A stretch of 5,881 nucleotides of DNA from Desulfobacterales bacterium (GTDB lineage: Bacteria; Desulfobacterota; Desulfobacteria; Desulfobacterales; Desulfosalsimonadaceae), in assembly GCA_007127175.1 (NCBI GenBank), contig SKZX01000095.1, positions 1-5,881 on the forward strand. The letters are read 5' to 3'. Under the pieces are notes generated by a model. It searched no databases and was not told the origin of the DNA. It worked only from the letters and a program-made list of their open reading frames with translations. Within the stretch, counting starts at the first letter, position 1. Each line of letters opens with the position of its first letter. A program made the translations under genes and the position numbers. Below, in pieces: positions 1-5,643 of the stretch.

Positions 1-176
1 CAAAAGTGATCAAGGGCAAAAAAATGCCCGGCCGCTATGGGAATGTGCGTCAAACCATGCGCAATCTGGAGGTTGTCGATATCCGGCCTGAACTGAACCT
101 CCTGCTTGTAAAGGGAGCGGTTCCAGGCCCGGTCAATGCGACCATTGAAATCAAAAAGCCAAAGGCTGCAAGGTAA
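1..176 (+). CDS. rplC: 50S ribosomal protein L3, 3' end only (truncated by window edge)
   Basis: The first full codon begins at base 3 and the frame runs open to TAA at 174-176, giving the last 57 residues of the protein. The readable part contains GKKMPGRYGNVR, then NLEVVDIRPELNLLLVKGAVPGP, matching in order the C-terminal part of L3, including the LLLVKGAVPG signature. L3 is an early-assembling 23S rRNA-binding protein whose internal extension reaches towards the peptidyl-transferase centre. The glutamine that is methylated in some bacteria lies upstream of the visible part, so nothing can be said about it. The tail after GPVN is lysine-rich (IEIKKPKAAR), as is usual. Its position directly before rplD is the canonical one. 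The identification is firm; the start lies outside the window. Confidence 0.95.
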   Translation, partial: KVIKGKKMPGRYGNVRQTMRNLEVVDIRPELNLLLVKGAVPGPVNATIEIKKPKAAR

Positions 177-202
177 TATGGCATTTGCCGCGGGCAAGAG
201 AT

Positions 203-218
203 GAAGAGGGATACAATG
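203..218 (+). promoter_or_regulatory. Ribosome binding site that decides the rplD start
   Basis: GAGGG at 206-210 sits 5 bases before the ATG at 216, a good Shine-Dalgarno distance. The in-frame ATG at 201 has no comparable purine-rich motif upstream (the bases before it are GCCGCGGGCAAGAG), and the Shine-Dalgarno itself would lie inside its reading frame. This favours initiation at 216. Confidence 0.75.
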
Positions 219-839
219 GCTGTTGTCGAAGTCAAAAATACAAACGGTGAAAAGGTTTCGGAAGTCGAACTGCCTGATGAAATCTTTAATGTGCCGGTCA
301 AAAAAAGCATTCTGCACGAGGTGGTCCGCATGCAGATGGCGTCCAGGCGCCGGGGTACGGCGTCGGTGAAGCACCGGTCCGATGTTGTCGGGTCCACCGT
401 CAAGCTTTACCGCCAGAAAGGTACCGGCAGGGCCCGGCGGGGAAACATAAAGAGTCCCCTGCTCCGCGGCGGCGGTTCGGTTTTTGGCCCGGATCCGCGT
501 TCATATGCATTCAAGGTGCCCAAAAAGGTAAGGCGGCTGGCACTTAAAATGGCACTGTCAAGTAAAATGCAGAATCAGTCAATTATTGTTCTTGACGCAT
601 TTGCACTCGATCAGATAAAAACAAAGGCCGTTGCATCGACCATCAAGCAGCTTGCGCTTCAAAAGCCGCTGATCGTCACTGATGGCAGGAACGAAGCGCT
701 CGAGTTGTCATCCAGGAATATTCCCGGCGTCAAAGTGCTGCGGGTTGAAGGTTTGAACGTCTACGATATCCTGAATCACGAAACGCTTGTTCTGGTAGAA
801 CCGTCGATCCGGCAGATTGAGGGGAGGTTTGCGGCATGA
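216..839 (+). CDS. rplD: 50S ribosomal protein L4
   Basis: From the ATG at 216 this encodes 207 residues, a normal L4 length, beginning MAVVEVKNTNGEKVSEVELP as family members usually do. An in-frame ATG at 201 would add MKRDT but lacks a ribosome binding site. L4 binds 23S rRNA; its long basic loop lines the peptide exit tunnel and meets L22 at the constriction. That loop is visible at about residues 66-90 (RQKGTGRARRGNIKSP, then RGGGSVFGP), and is where macrolide-resistance changes occur in other bacteria; I see no insertion or deletion there. In E. coli L4 also represses its own operon through the mRNA leader, but the equivalent leader would be upstream of this window, so that control cannot be judged. 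A 39-base gap separates it from rplC, and its TGA overlaps the rplW ATG by 4 bases, suggesting translational coupling. Confidence 0.97.
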   Translation: MAVVEVKNTNGEKVSEVELPDEIFNVPVKKSILHEVVRMQMASRRRGTASVKHRSDVVGSTVKLYRQKGTGRARRGNIKSPLLRGGGSVFGPDPRSYAFKVPKKVRRLALKMALSSKMQNQSIIVLDAFALDQIKTKAVASTIKQLALQKPLIVTDGRNEALELSSRNIPGVKVLRVEGLNVYDILNHETLVLVEPSIRQIEGRFAA

Positions 840-1123
840 AGGATTATGAAATCATACTGGGTCCTGTTGATACGGAGAAAGCCAATATTGCCAAGGAAGA
901 CCTGAAACAGCTGACCTTCGAGGTTGCCAAAACCGCCAATCGGGTTGAGATCAGGAAAGCCATTGAATCGGTTTTCGATGTCAAGGTGTCCACGGTCCGC
1001 ACGTTGAACGTGAAAGGCAAGGTAAAACGGCGCGGCCGTATTCTGGGTAAGCGCAAAGACAGGAAAAAGGCTGTTGTTACGCTTATGCCCGGCCATCGGA
1101 TCAAATTTTTTGAAGGCGTATAA
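836..1123 (+). CDS. rplW: 50S ribosomal protein L23
   Basis: This encodes 95 residues, typical for L23. The ATG overlaps the rplD stop in an ATGA, with GGGGAGG at 821-827 as ribosome binding site inside the end of rplD. L23 binds 23S rRNA domain III beside the exit-tunnel mouth and is the docking site for trigger factor and SRP. The N-terminal PVDTEKA segment (residues 10-16) matches the conserved VSEKA region, and Glu14 corresponds to E. coli Glu18, the trigger-factor contact. The middle VRTLNVKGKVKRRGR (about 54-68) and the C-terminal KKAVVTLMPG are family signatures. One oddity: residue 76 is Arg (KDRKKA) where a Trp (DWKKA) is usual. The identification is secure despite this. Confidence 0.97.
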   Translation: MKDYEIILGPVDTEKANIAKEDLKQLTFEVAKTANRVEIRKAIESVFDVKVSTVRTLNVKGKVKRRGRILGKRKDRKKAVVTLMPGHRIKFFEGV

Positions 1124-1138
1124 CTGGAGTGGATGTAA

Positions 1139-1963
1139 ATGGCTATTAAAAAGGTAAAACCGACATCAGACGGAAGGCGCTTCCAGACATATTCAACCTA
1201 TGAAGAGGTTACCCGTACCGAGCCGGAAAAGAGCCTTGTCTGTATAATCAAGAAAACGGGCGGAAGAAATGCCAACGGCCGGATCACTGCAAGGCGAAGG
1301 GGCGGCGGCAACAAGCGTTTTTACCGGATTATCGATTTCAAGCGGAACAAGGACGGGATACCGGCCAGGGTGGCGTCCATCGAGTATGATCCCAACCGCT
1401 CCGCGAGAATCGCGCTGCTTCACTATGTGGATGGTGAAAAACGCTATATTCTGGCTCCGGTTAAAGTCTCCGTTGGTGACATGTTGATGTCCGGGCCGGA
1501 TGCGGAAATAAAACCGGGCAATTGTCTTCCCTTAAGCCTTATTCCCCTTGGGACGCACATTCACAATATTGAGCTTCAAACGGGAAAAGGCGGCCAGATG
1601 GTGAAAAGCGCCGGCGGATTTGCCCAGTTGATGGCCAAGGAAGGAAAATATGCCACGGTCAAGCTGCCTTCCGGCGAAGTGCGCATGGTGCTGCTTGCCA
1701 ACCGGGCCACCATCGGCCAGCTCGGCAATATGGATCATGCCAATATTTCCCTGGGCAAGGCGGGAAGGAAACGGCATCTCGGCAGACGCCCACGCACGCG
1801 GGGTGTGGTCATGAACCCTGTCGATCATCCCATGGGCGGTGGTGAAGGGCGGTCTTCAGGCGGTCGGCATCCATGTTCCCCCTGGGGCATGCCGGCAAAA
1901 GGGTACCGTACACGGAAGCCCAACAAGCAGAGTTCCCGTCTTATCGTAAAAAGGCGCAAATAA
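1139..1963 (+). CDS. rplB: 50S ribosomal protein L2
   Basis: This encodes 274 residues against 273 in E. coli. GGAG at 1126-1129 lies 9 bases before the ATG, and the gap after rplW is 15 bases. L2 is one of the most conserved ribosomal proteins; it binds 23S rRNA near the peptidyl-transferase centre and helps subunit association and tRNA binding. Visible landmarks are GGRNANGRIT (41-50), YRIIDFKRNKDGIPA (62-76), EYDPNRSA (82-89), IKPGN, HNIELQTGKGGQ, the ATIGQLGN segment and the C-terminal NPVDHPMGGGEGR (226-238) followed by a basic tail ending VKRRK. His230 corresponds to the functionally important histidine of E. coli L2 (His229 in mature numbering). The second histidine of the common DHPHGGGEG is Met232 here, a variant I recall from several phyla. 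Confidence 0.98.
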   Translation: MAIKKVKPTSDGRRFQTYSTYEEVTRTEPEKSLVCIIKKTGGRNANGRITARRRGGGNKRFYRIIDFKRNKDGIPARVASIEYDPNRSARIALLHYVDGEKRYILAPVKVSVGDMLMSGPDAEIKPGNCLPLSLIPLGTHIHNIELQTGKGGQMVKSAGGFAQLMAKEGKYATVKLPSGEVRMVLLANRATIGQLGNMDHANISLGKAGRKRHLGRRPRTRGVVMNPVDHPMGGGEGRSSGGRHPCSPWGMPAKGYRTRKPNKQSSRLIVKRRK

Positions 1964-2019
1964 CCGTCGTTTGTATAAGTCTTAACAGCAATTACAATCA
2001 ATCGTTTACAGGAGCGATT
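1964..2019 (+). other. rplB-rpsS intergenic region with SD-in-loop hairpin
   Basis: At 56 bases this is the longest complete intergenic gap in the window, and it is richer in A and T than the flanking genes. AATCG (2000-2004) can pair with CGATT (2015-2019), leaving a 10-base loop that contains AGGAG (2010-2014), the rpsS ribosome binding site. The 5-bp stem is weak, so a regulatory role is only possible. TATAAG at 1974-1979 resembles a -10 element, but no matching -35 is visible. Confidence 0.3.
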
Positions 2020-2301
2020 ATGCCGCGGTCGTTGAAAAAGGGGCCATACGTTGACCCCAAGTTGTTCAGGAAAATCAATATCGCACAGGAAACCCGGTCT
2101 TCAAGGGTCATCAAGACATGGTCCAGGCGATCTACCATACTTCCTGAAATGGTCGGTTTGACTCTTGCGGTCTATAACGGGAAAAAGTTCATCCCTGTGT
2201 TTGTAACCGAAAATATGGTCGGGCATAAGCTGGGTGAATTTTCACCCACCCGGACGTTTTACGGGCATGCCGGCGATAAGAAATCGAAAATCAAGAAATA
2301 A
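2020..2301 (+). CDS. rpsS: 30S ribosomal protein S19
   Basis: From the ATG at 2020 this encodes 93 residues, the normal S19 length, beginning MPRSLKKGPYVDPKLF. The frame stays open further upstream into rplB, but that extension has no S19 character. AGGAG at 2010-2014 is 5 bases from this ATG, which fixes the start. S19 sits in the 30S head with S13, contacts 16S rRNA and takes part in an inter-subunit bridge near the A-site finger and L5. The family signature MVGHKLGEFSPTRTF is at residues 66-80, followed by a basic, flexible C-terminus (GHAGDKKSKIKK). The codons for GEFSP form a near-perfect palindrome at the DNA level (2231-2248), described separately. Confidence 0.98.
   Translation: MPRSLKKGPYVDPKLFRKINIAQETRSSRVIKTWSRRSTILPEMVGLTLAVYNGKKFIPVFVTENMVGHKLGEFSPTRTFYGHAGDKKSKIKK
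2231..2248 (+). repeat. Short inverted repeat inside rpsS
   Basis: TGGGTGAA (2231-2238) and TTCACCCA (2241-2248) are exact reverse complements separated by TT. In RNA this would form a stem of about 7 bp with a 4-base loop. It lies in the codons for LGEFSPT, a segment whose amino acids are fixed by the family, so it may be a by-product of codon choice. No T-tract follows, so it is not an intrinsic terminator. Confidence 0.5.
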
Positions 2302-2323
2302 ACCATATTGAGGATCTGCTGAT

Positions 2324-2662
2324 ATGGAAGTCAAGGCATCGGGTAGATACATGCGTATATCGGCTCAAAAGGTTCGCCGCATCGTCGGGGCCGTTAAAGG
2401 AAAGCCGGTCGAGTCCGGTCTGAACACGTTGCGGTTCATGCCGCAGAAATCGGCCAGGATAGTGGAAAAGATACTTCGCTCAGCGGTTGCCAACGCCGAT
2501 AACCGGGGGAGCCTGGACGTGGACGCCCTCGTGGTGAAAAATGTCATCGTAGATGAGGGGCCCACGGCAAAGCGGTTCAGGCCGAGAGCGCGCGGGCGGT
2601 CCACGCGAATTTTCAAACGAACGAGCCATATAACCGTCATCGTCGGCGAAGGCAGGGCATAG
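2324..2662 (+). CDS. rplV: 50S ribosomal protein L22
   Basis: This encodes 112 residues against 110 in E. coli. GAGG at 2310-2313 is 10 bases before the ATG, and the gap after rpsS is 22 bases. L22 contacts all domains of 23S rRNA; its long beta-hairpin reaches into the exit tunnel and forms the constriction with L4. Landmarks are the N-terminal YMRISAQKVRRIVGAVKGK (residues 9-27), the SAVANADN helix end (53-60) and the hairpin sequence GPTAKRFRPRARGRST (79-94), which is the classical L22 signature and the site of macrolide-resistance changes in other species. The hairpin appears intact, with no insertion or deletion. Stop is TAG. Confidence 0.98.
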   Translation: MEVKASGRYMRISAQKVRRIVGAVKGKPVESGLNTLRFMPQKSARIVEKILRSAVANADNRGSLDVDALVVKNVIVDEGPTAKRFRPRARGRSTRIFKRTSHITVIVGEGRA

Positions 2663-2676
2663 CGTTTAATTTTTAT

Positions 2677-2693
2677 AGGAGGTACGCGGCTTG
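2677..2693 (+). promoter_or_regulatory. Strong ribosome binding site before the TTG start of rpsC
   Basis: AGGAGG at 2677-2682 is a full Shine-Dalgarno core 8 bases before TTG at 2691. It supports TTG as the true initiator, since translation from it starts with the nearly invariant MGQKVNPIG of S3. Confidence 0.85.
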
Positions 2694-3359
2694 GGTCAGA
2701 AAGTCAATCCAATAGGCATGAGGCTGGGCGTCAATCGCACCTGGAGTTCACGTTGGTTTGCGGGCAAGGATTACCCTGCAAACGTCTATGAGGACCACAA
2801 GGTTCGGAATTTTCTGAAGAAAAAGCTGAACCATGCGGGGATCGCGAAAATTGAGATTGAACGGTCTTCCAAAAGGATCAAGCTCAAAATTCATGCAGCC
2901 CGTCCCGGTATTATTATCGGAAAGAAAGGCTCGGAAATTGAAGTCCTGAAAAAGGAACTCGAGAAGATCGTTTCAGCGGAAGTCGTCATGGTCGATATCC
3001 ATGAGGTCCGCAAACCTGAACTCGATGCGCAGCTTGTTGCTGAAAATGTCGCCGGCCAGCTTATCCGCCGTGTTGCCTTCCGGCGCGCCATGAAACGATG
3101 CGTTTCATCCGCCATGCGTTTCGGTGCGCAGGGCATTAAGATTATATGCTCGGGGCGCCTGGGGGGCGCTGAAATGGCCCGTACCGAATGGTACAAGGAA
3201 GGGCGCATCCCCCTGCATACGCTTCGCGCTGATATTGACTACGGGCTTGCCGAAGCCAAAACGACCTATGGAACAATCGGCGTCAAGGTCTACATTTTCA
3301 AGGGCGAAATACTCGATGATCGCCTGGCTGCCAGTGCAGCCGCTGCTGATCAGAAGTAG
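2691..3359 (+). CDS. rpsC: 30S ribosomal protein S3 (TTG start)
   Basis: This encodes 222 residues beginning MGQKVNPIGMRLGVNR, the universal S3 N-terminus, from a TTG codon. S3 lies in the 30S head at the mRNA entry channel, where with S4 and S5 it helps unwind mRNA. The KH type II RNA-binding domain carries GKKG at residues 77-80 (RPGIIIGKKGSEIE). The basic FRRAMKR at 130-136 matches the region linked to the mRNA helicase activity in E. coli. The C-terminal domain has the S3 signature GRLGGAEMARTEWYKEGR (155-172) and LHTLRADIDYG. The C-terminus is short and alanine-rich (LAASAAAADQK), a poorly conserved part of the family. It lies 28 bases after rplV and 18 before rplP, the canonical position. 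Confidence 0.98.
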   Translation: MGQKVNPIGMRLGVNRTWSSRWFAGKDYPANVYEDHKVRNFLKKKLNHAGIAKIEIERSSKRIKLKIHAARPGIIIGKKGSEIEVLKKELEKIVSAEVVMVDIHEVRKPELDAQLVAENVAGQLIRRVAFRRAMKRCVSSAMRFGAQGIKIICSGRLGGAEMARTEWYKEGRIPLHTLRADIDYGLAEAKTTYGTIGVKVYIFKGEILDDRLAASAAAADQK

Positions 3360-3377
3360 CCGACAGGAGTAAATATA

Positions 3378-3791
3378 ATGCTGAGTCCCAAGAAGGTAAA
3401 ATATAGAAAACAGCAGAAAGGCCGGATGAGAGGCAAGGCGTATCGCGGGTCCTCTCTGAATTTCGGTGATTTCGGGCTTCAGGCGGTTGAATGCGGAAGC
3501 GTTACGTCACGCCAGATTGAAGCCGCCCGTATTGCCATGACGAGGAAGGTCAAGCGTGGCGGAAAAATGTGGATTCGCATTTTTCCGGATAAGCCCTTTA
3601 CCAAGAAACCGGCTGAAGTGAGGATGGGTAAAGGTAAAGGCTCACCAGAAGGGTGGGTGGCCATCATCAAGCCCGGAAGAATCCTTTACGAGATGGAAGG
3701 CGTGCCGAGAGACCTCGCTTTTGAGGCCCTTCGCCTGGCTTCTCACAAGCTTTCAGTGAAAACCAAGATCATTGAAAGGAGCCAGATCTGA
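3378..3791 (+). CDS. rplP: 50S ribosomal protein L16
   Basis: This encodes 137 residues against 136 in E. coli, starting MLSPKKVKYRKQQKGR. AGGAG at 3365-3369 is 8 bases from the ATG. L16 binds late in 50S assembly near the A-site tRNA elbow and organises rRNA around the peptidyl-transferase centre. Signatures are SLNFGDFGLQAVECG (26-40), the RQIEAARIAMTR helix (45-56), KMWIRIFPDKP (63-73) and VRMGKGKG (81-88). Arg82 corresponds to E. coli Arg81, which is hydroxylated there; whether this organism has the hydroxylase is not visible. The TGA stop shares its A with the rpmC ATG (TGATG), so the two genes are probably translationally coupled. Confidence 0.98.
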   Translation: MLSPKKVKYRKQQKGRMRGKAYRGSSLNFGDFGLQAVECGSVTSRQIEAARIAMTRKVKRGGKMWIRIFPDKPFTKKPAEVRMGKGKGSPEGWVAIIKPGRILYEMEGVPRDLAFEALRLASHKLSVKTKIIERSQI

Positions 3792-3979
3792 TGAAGGCAA
3801 ATGAACTCCGTAAATTGAACGACGCTGAACTCGCCGGCAAGCTTGCCGAGCTGGTTGAATCCCATTTCAATATGCGTTTTCAGCATAAAACGGGCCAGTT
3901 GGAAAATACCAGCAGGCTCAAACAGATCAGGCGGGAAATCGCACGGTTGAAAACGGTTCAGAGTGAAAAAAAGCGCTAA
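3791..3979 (+). CDS. rpmC: 50S ribosomal protein L29
   Basis: This encodes 62 residues against 63 in E. coli. The ATG overlaps the rplP stop by one base; AGGAG at 3777-3781, inside the end of rplP, is 9 bases upstream. L29 is a small two-helix antiparallel coiled-coil protein next to L23 at the tunnel exit. The N-terminal KANELRKLNDAEL and the second helix with ENTSRLKQIRREIARLKT (38-55) match the family, and the sequence ends in a lysine-rich tail. Codons for AGKLAE contain a perfect 14-base palindrome (3835-3848). No other candidate family fits this size and location. Confidence 0.96.
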   Translation: MKANELRKLNDAELAGKLAELVESHFNMRFQHKTGQLENTSRLKQIRREIARLKTVQSEKKR

Positions 3980-4009
3980 ACACCAGGCAGACATTAAAGA
4001 CGGACGGAT

Positions 4010-4273
4010 ATGAAAAATATACGTGGCATGAAAAGGCAGCTTGTGGGTACGGTTTTGAGCAATAAAATGGACAAAACCGCTACGGTTCAGGTGGAAAGGC
4101 TGGTCCAACACCCGGTTTACCGCAAATATATCCGGCGGCGGGCCCGTTTTGCAGCCCACGACGAAAGAAATGAATGCGGTATTGGAGACCGCGTTCTGAT
4201 TTCCGAATCAAGGCCCTTGAGCAAGACGAAACGATGGCGGGTAAGCCGCATTATCGAAAAAGCGGTTTCATGA
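4010..4273 (+). CDS. rpsQ: 30S ribosomal protein S17
   Basis: From the ATG at 4010 this encodes 87 residues, close to the 84 of E. coli. S17 is an OB-fold primary 16S rRNA binder important for early assembly of the 30S body. The core QLVGTVLSNKMDKTATVQVER (10-30), HPVYRKYIRRR and GDRVLISESRPLSKTKRWRV (59-78) are unmistakable family sequence. The ribosome binding site is weak: GGA at 4002-4004 is the only candidate, 5 bases upstream. A second in-frame ATG at 4028 would give MKRQLVGTV but has no purine-rich motif before it, so 4010 is preferred with moderate confidence. The 30-base gap after rpmC holds no recognisable signal. In E. coli this is the last gene of the S10 operon. Confidence 0.95.
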   Translation: MKNIRGMKRQLVGTVLSNKMDKTATVQVERLVQHPVYRKYIRRRARFAAHDERNECGIGDRVLISESRPLSKTKRWRVSRIIEKAVS

Positions 4274-4289
4274 TATAGGGGAAATTCAA

Positions 4290-4658
4290 ATGATTCAATC
4301 GGAGACGAGATTGTCCGTTGCGGATAATTCGGGTGCAAAGGAAGTATATTGCATAAAGGTTCTTGGCGGCTCCCGAAGGCGCTATGCCAGTATAGGGGAT
4401 ATCATCGTGGTTTCCGTAAAGGAAGCGATGCCCAATTCAAAGGTAAAAAAAGGCGATGTGCTGAAAGCGGTGGTTGTCAGGACCAAAAAGGAGATCCGAC
4501 GCCCCGATGGCTCTTATATTCGGTTTGATGACAATTCCGCCGTGCTGATAAACGCTCACAGGGAGCCTATCGGAACCCGAATATTCGGTCCCGTGGCAAG
4601 AGAGCTTCGCGCCGGCAGGTTCATGAAAATTATTTCATTGGCGCCGGAAGTGCTTTAA
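4290..4658 (+). CDS. rplN: 50S ribosomal protein L14
   Basis: This encodes 122 residues, a standard L14 length. AGGGGA at 4277-4282 is 7 bases before the ATG. L14 is a highly conserved beta-barrel protein on the 50S interface that contacts 16S rRNA and is the docking site for the silencing factor RsfS. Signatures are MIQSETRLSVADNSGAKEV (1-19), CIKVLGGS (21-28) and GTRIFGPVARELR (95-107). Nothing in it departs from the family. In E. coli it is the first gene of the spc operon with its own promoter. Here only 16 bases separate it from rpsQ and no promoter can be fitted there, so read-through from the upstream block is likely. Confidence 0.98.
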   Translation: MIQSETRLSVADNSGAKEVYCIKVLGGSRRRYASIGDIIVVSVKEAMPNSKVKKGDVLKAVVVRTKKEIRRPDGSYIRFDDNSAVLINAHREPIGTRIFGPVARELRAGRFMKIISLAPEVL

Positions 4659-4697
4659 TTTCCGACCCAAATATGTACTGTGAAGGATTGGCGGATC

Positions 4698-5033
4698 ATG
4701 CAAAAACAAGAAACAACGCGCATTAAAAAAGAAGACAAAGTCAAGATCATTGCCGGAAAAGACAGGGGAAAAATCGGCAAGGTGATCCGTGTCGATAAAA
4801 AGAAGAAACGGTTGCTTGTCGAGAAGGCCAACATGATCAAACGGCATGTCAAACCCAGCGCTAAAAACCCCCAGGGAGGCATTATCGAGGGGGAGGGCCC
4901 GATTCACTGGTCCAATGTCATGCTTATTTGCAGCAGTTGCGTAAAGCCTGCCCGTATACGGATGAACATTCTCGACAGTGGGGAGAAAGTCCGTGTTTGT
5001 TCCAAGTGCAATGAAAATATTGATTCCAAGTAG
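4698..5033 (+). CDS. rplX: 50S ribosomal protein L24, four-cysteine C-terminus
   Basis: From the ATG at 4698 this encodes 111 residues, near the 104 of E. coli. An in-frame GTG at 4680 would add six residues (MKDWRI) unlike the family. AAGGA at 4683-4687, 10 bases before the ATG, supports 4698. L24 initiates 50S assembly by binding the 5' end of 23S rRNA. The KOW motif is at residues 13-31 (DKVKIIAGKDRGKIGKV), followed by KANMIKRHVKPSAKNPQGG and the EGPIHWSNVML strand. The C-terminus has CSSC (78-81) and CSKC (101-104), the spacing expected of a zinc ribbon; zinc binding is inferred. This form is found in many bacteria but is absent from E. coli L24. The gap after rplN is 39 bases and the next gene is 26 bases on. 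Confidence 0.96.
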   Translation: MQKQETTRIKKEDKVKIIAGKDRGKIGKVIRVDKKKKRLLVEKANMIKRHVKPSAKNPQGGIIEGEGPIHWSNVMLICSSCVKPARIRMNILDSGEKVRVCSKCNENIDSK

Positions 5034-5059
5034 GGGAGATTACCGGAGGGTAGGAAGTC
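5034..5059 (+). promoter_or_regulatory. rplX-rplE junction with SD-in-loop mini-hairpin
   Basis: GGAGGG at 5045-5050 is the rplE ribosome binding site, 9 bases from the ATG. TACC (5041-5044) can pair with GGTA (5049-5052), placing GGAG in a 4-base loop. In E. coli, S8 represses the spc operon by binding mRNA around the rplE start, so this junction is where such a site would be expected. The stem is only 4 bp and I cannot recognise the S8 core motif in it. Confidence 0.3.
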
Positions 5060-5596
5060 ATGGCATTTAAAGCACTCTATAAAAATGAAATCGCGCCGAA
5101 ATTGAAAGAAACATTTGGCTACAAGAATATCCACCAGATTCCAAAGATAGAAAAGATTGTCGTCAACATGGGGCTTGGTGAGGCCATCCAGAACATCAAG
5201 GTGCTGGATTCCGCCCAGAATGAGCTGAAAGCGATTACCGGTCAGGCGCCTGTTGTTACGCGGGCCAAAAAGTCCATTGCCGCGTTCAAGCTTCGCGAAG
5301 GGATGCCCATCGGCTGCATGGTTACGCTGCGGCGTCAGCGGATGTGGGATTTTCTTGAAAAACTGGTCAATATCACACTTCCGCGTGTTCGTGACTTCAG
5401 GGGGGTGTCCGGGAGGGCCTTTGACGGATACGGCAATTACACGCTGGGAATTAAAGAACAGATCATATTCCCTGAAATTGACTACGATAAGGTCGATTCC
5501 ATAAAGGGGATGAACATCACTATCGTTACAACGGCGAAAAGCAACGCAGAAGGCAAAGAACTTCTGAAAATGTTCGGTATGCCGTTTCGTAATTAA
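5060..5596 (+). CDS. rplE: 50S ribosomal protein L5
   Basis: This encodes 178 residues against 179 in E. coli. L5 binds 5S rRNA, anchors the central protuberance and forms an inter-subunit bridge with the 30S head. Landmarks are IPKIEKIVVNMGLGEA (27-42), the ITGQAPVVTRAKKSIAAFKLREG segment (59-81), GCMVTLRRQRMWDFLEKL (85-102), PRVRDFRG (108-115) and FDGYGNYTLGIKEQIIFPEI (121-140), all in family order. The protein ends MFGMPFRN, as L5 often ends in MPFR or a close variant. The start is fixed by GGAGGG at 5045-5050. A long open frame on the opposite strand (4904-5647) is a coding shadow. Confidence 0.98.
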   Translation: MAFKALYKNEIAPKLKETFGYKNIHQIPKIEKIVVNMGLGEAIQNIKVLDSAQNELKAITGQAPVVTRAKKSIAAFKLREGMPIGCMVTLRRQRMWDFLEKLVNITLPRVRDFRGVSGRAFDGYGNYTLGIKEQIIFPEIDYDKVDSIKGMNITIVTTAKSNAEGKELLKMFGMPFRN

Positions 5597-5628
5597 TCCT
5601 GTAATGTATTGTCCGTATTCATAGTGAC

Positions 5629-5643
5629 AAGGAGGAAAGTTTG
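5629..5643 (+). promoter_or_regulatory. Strong ribosome binding site before the TTG start of rpsZ
   Basis: AAGGAGG at 5629-5635 is 5 bases before TTG at 5641. It selects this TTG, which gives the MARKAL N-terminus typical of short S14. The rest of the 44-base gap after rplE shows only a weak TTGTC/GACAA inverted repeat (5609-5613 with 5626-5630). Confidence 0.85.

Noticed and set aside
1243..1248. TATAAT inside rplB as an internal promoter -10
   Set aside because: No -35-like hexamer is found about 17 bases upstream, and it lies within highly conserved coding sequence.
1831..1865. Repeated GGCGGT-like units near the 3' end of rplB
   Set aside because: They arise from glycine codons in the conserved GGGEG and SSGGR segments rather than from a real tandem repeat.
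1873..2019. In-frame upstream extension of rpsS overlapping rplB
   Set aside because: The extension is out-of-frame rplB sequence, and AGGAG sits directly before the internal ATG at 2020, where the S19 family N-terminus begins.
3743..4159. Open frame on the - strand across rplP, rpmC and rpsQ
   Set aside because: It runs antisense through three well-supported genes and its translation has no family character.
4680..4697. Upstream GTG start for rplX
   Set aside because: It adds six residues unlike L24, and AAGGA at 4683-4687 fits the ATG at 4698.
5609..5630. TTGTC/GACAA inverted repeat before rpsZ
   Set aside because: It is only 5 bp with a 12-base loop and no T-tract; it is compatible with chance.
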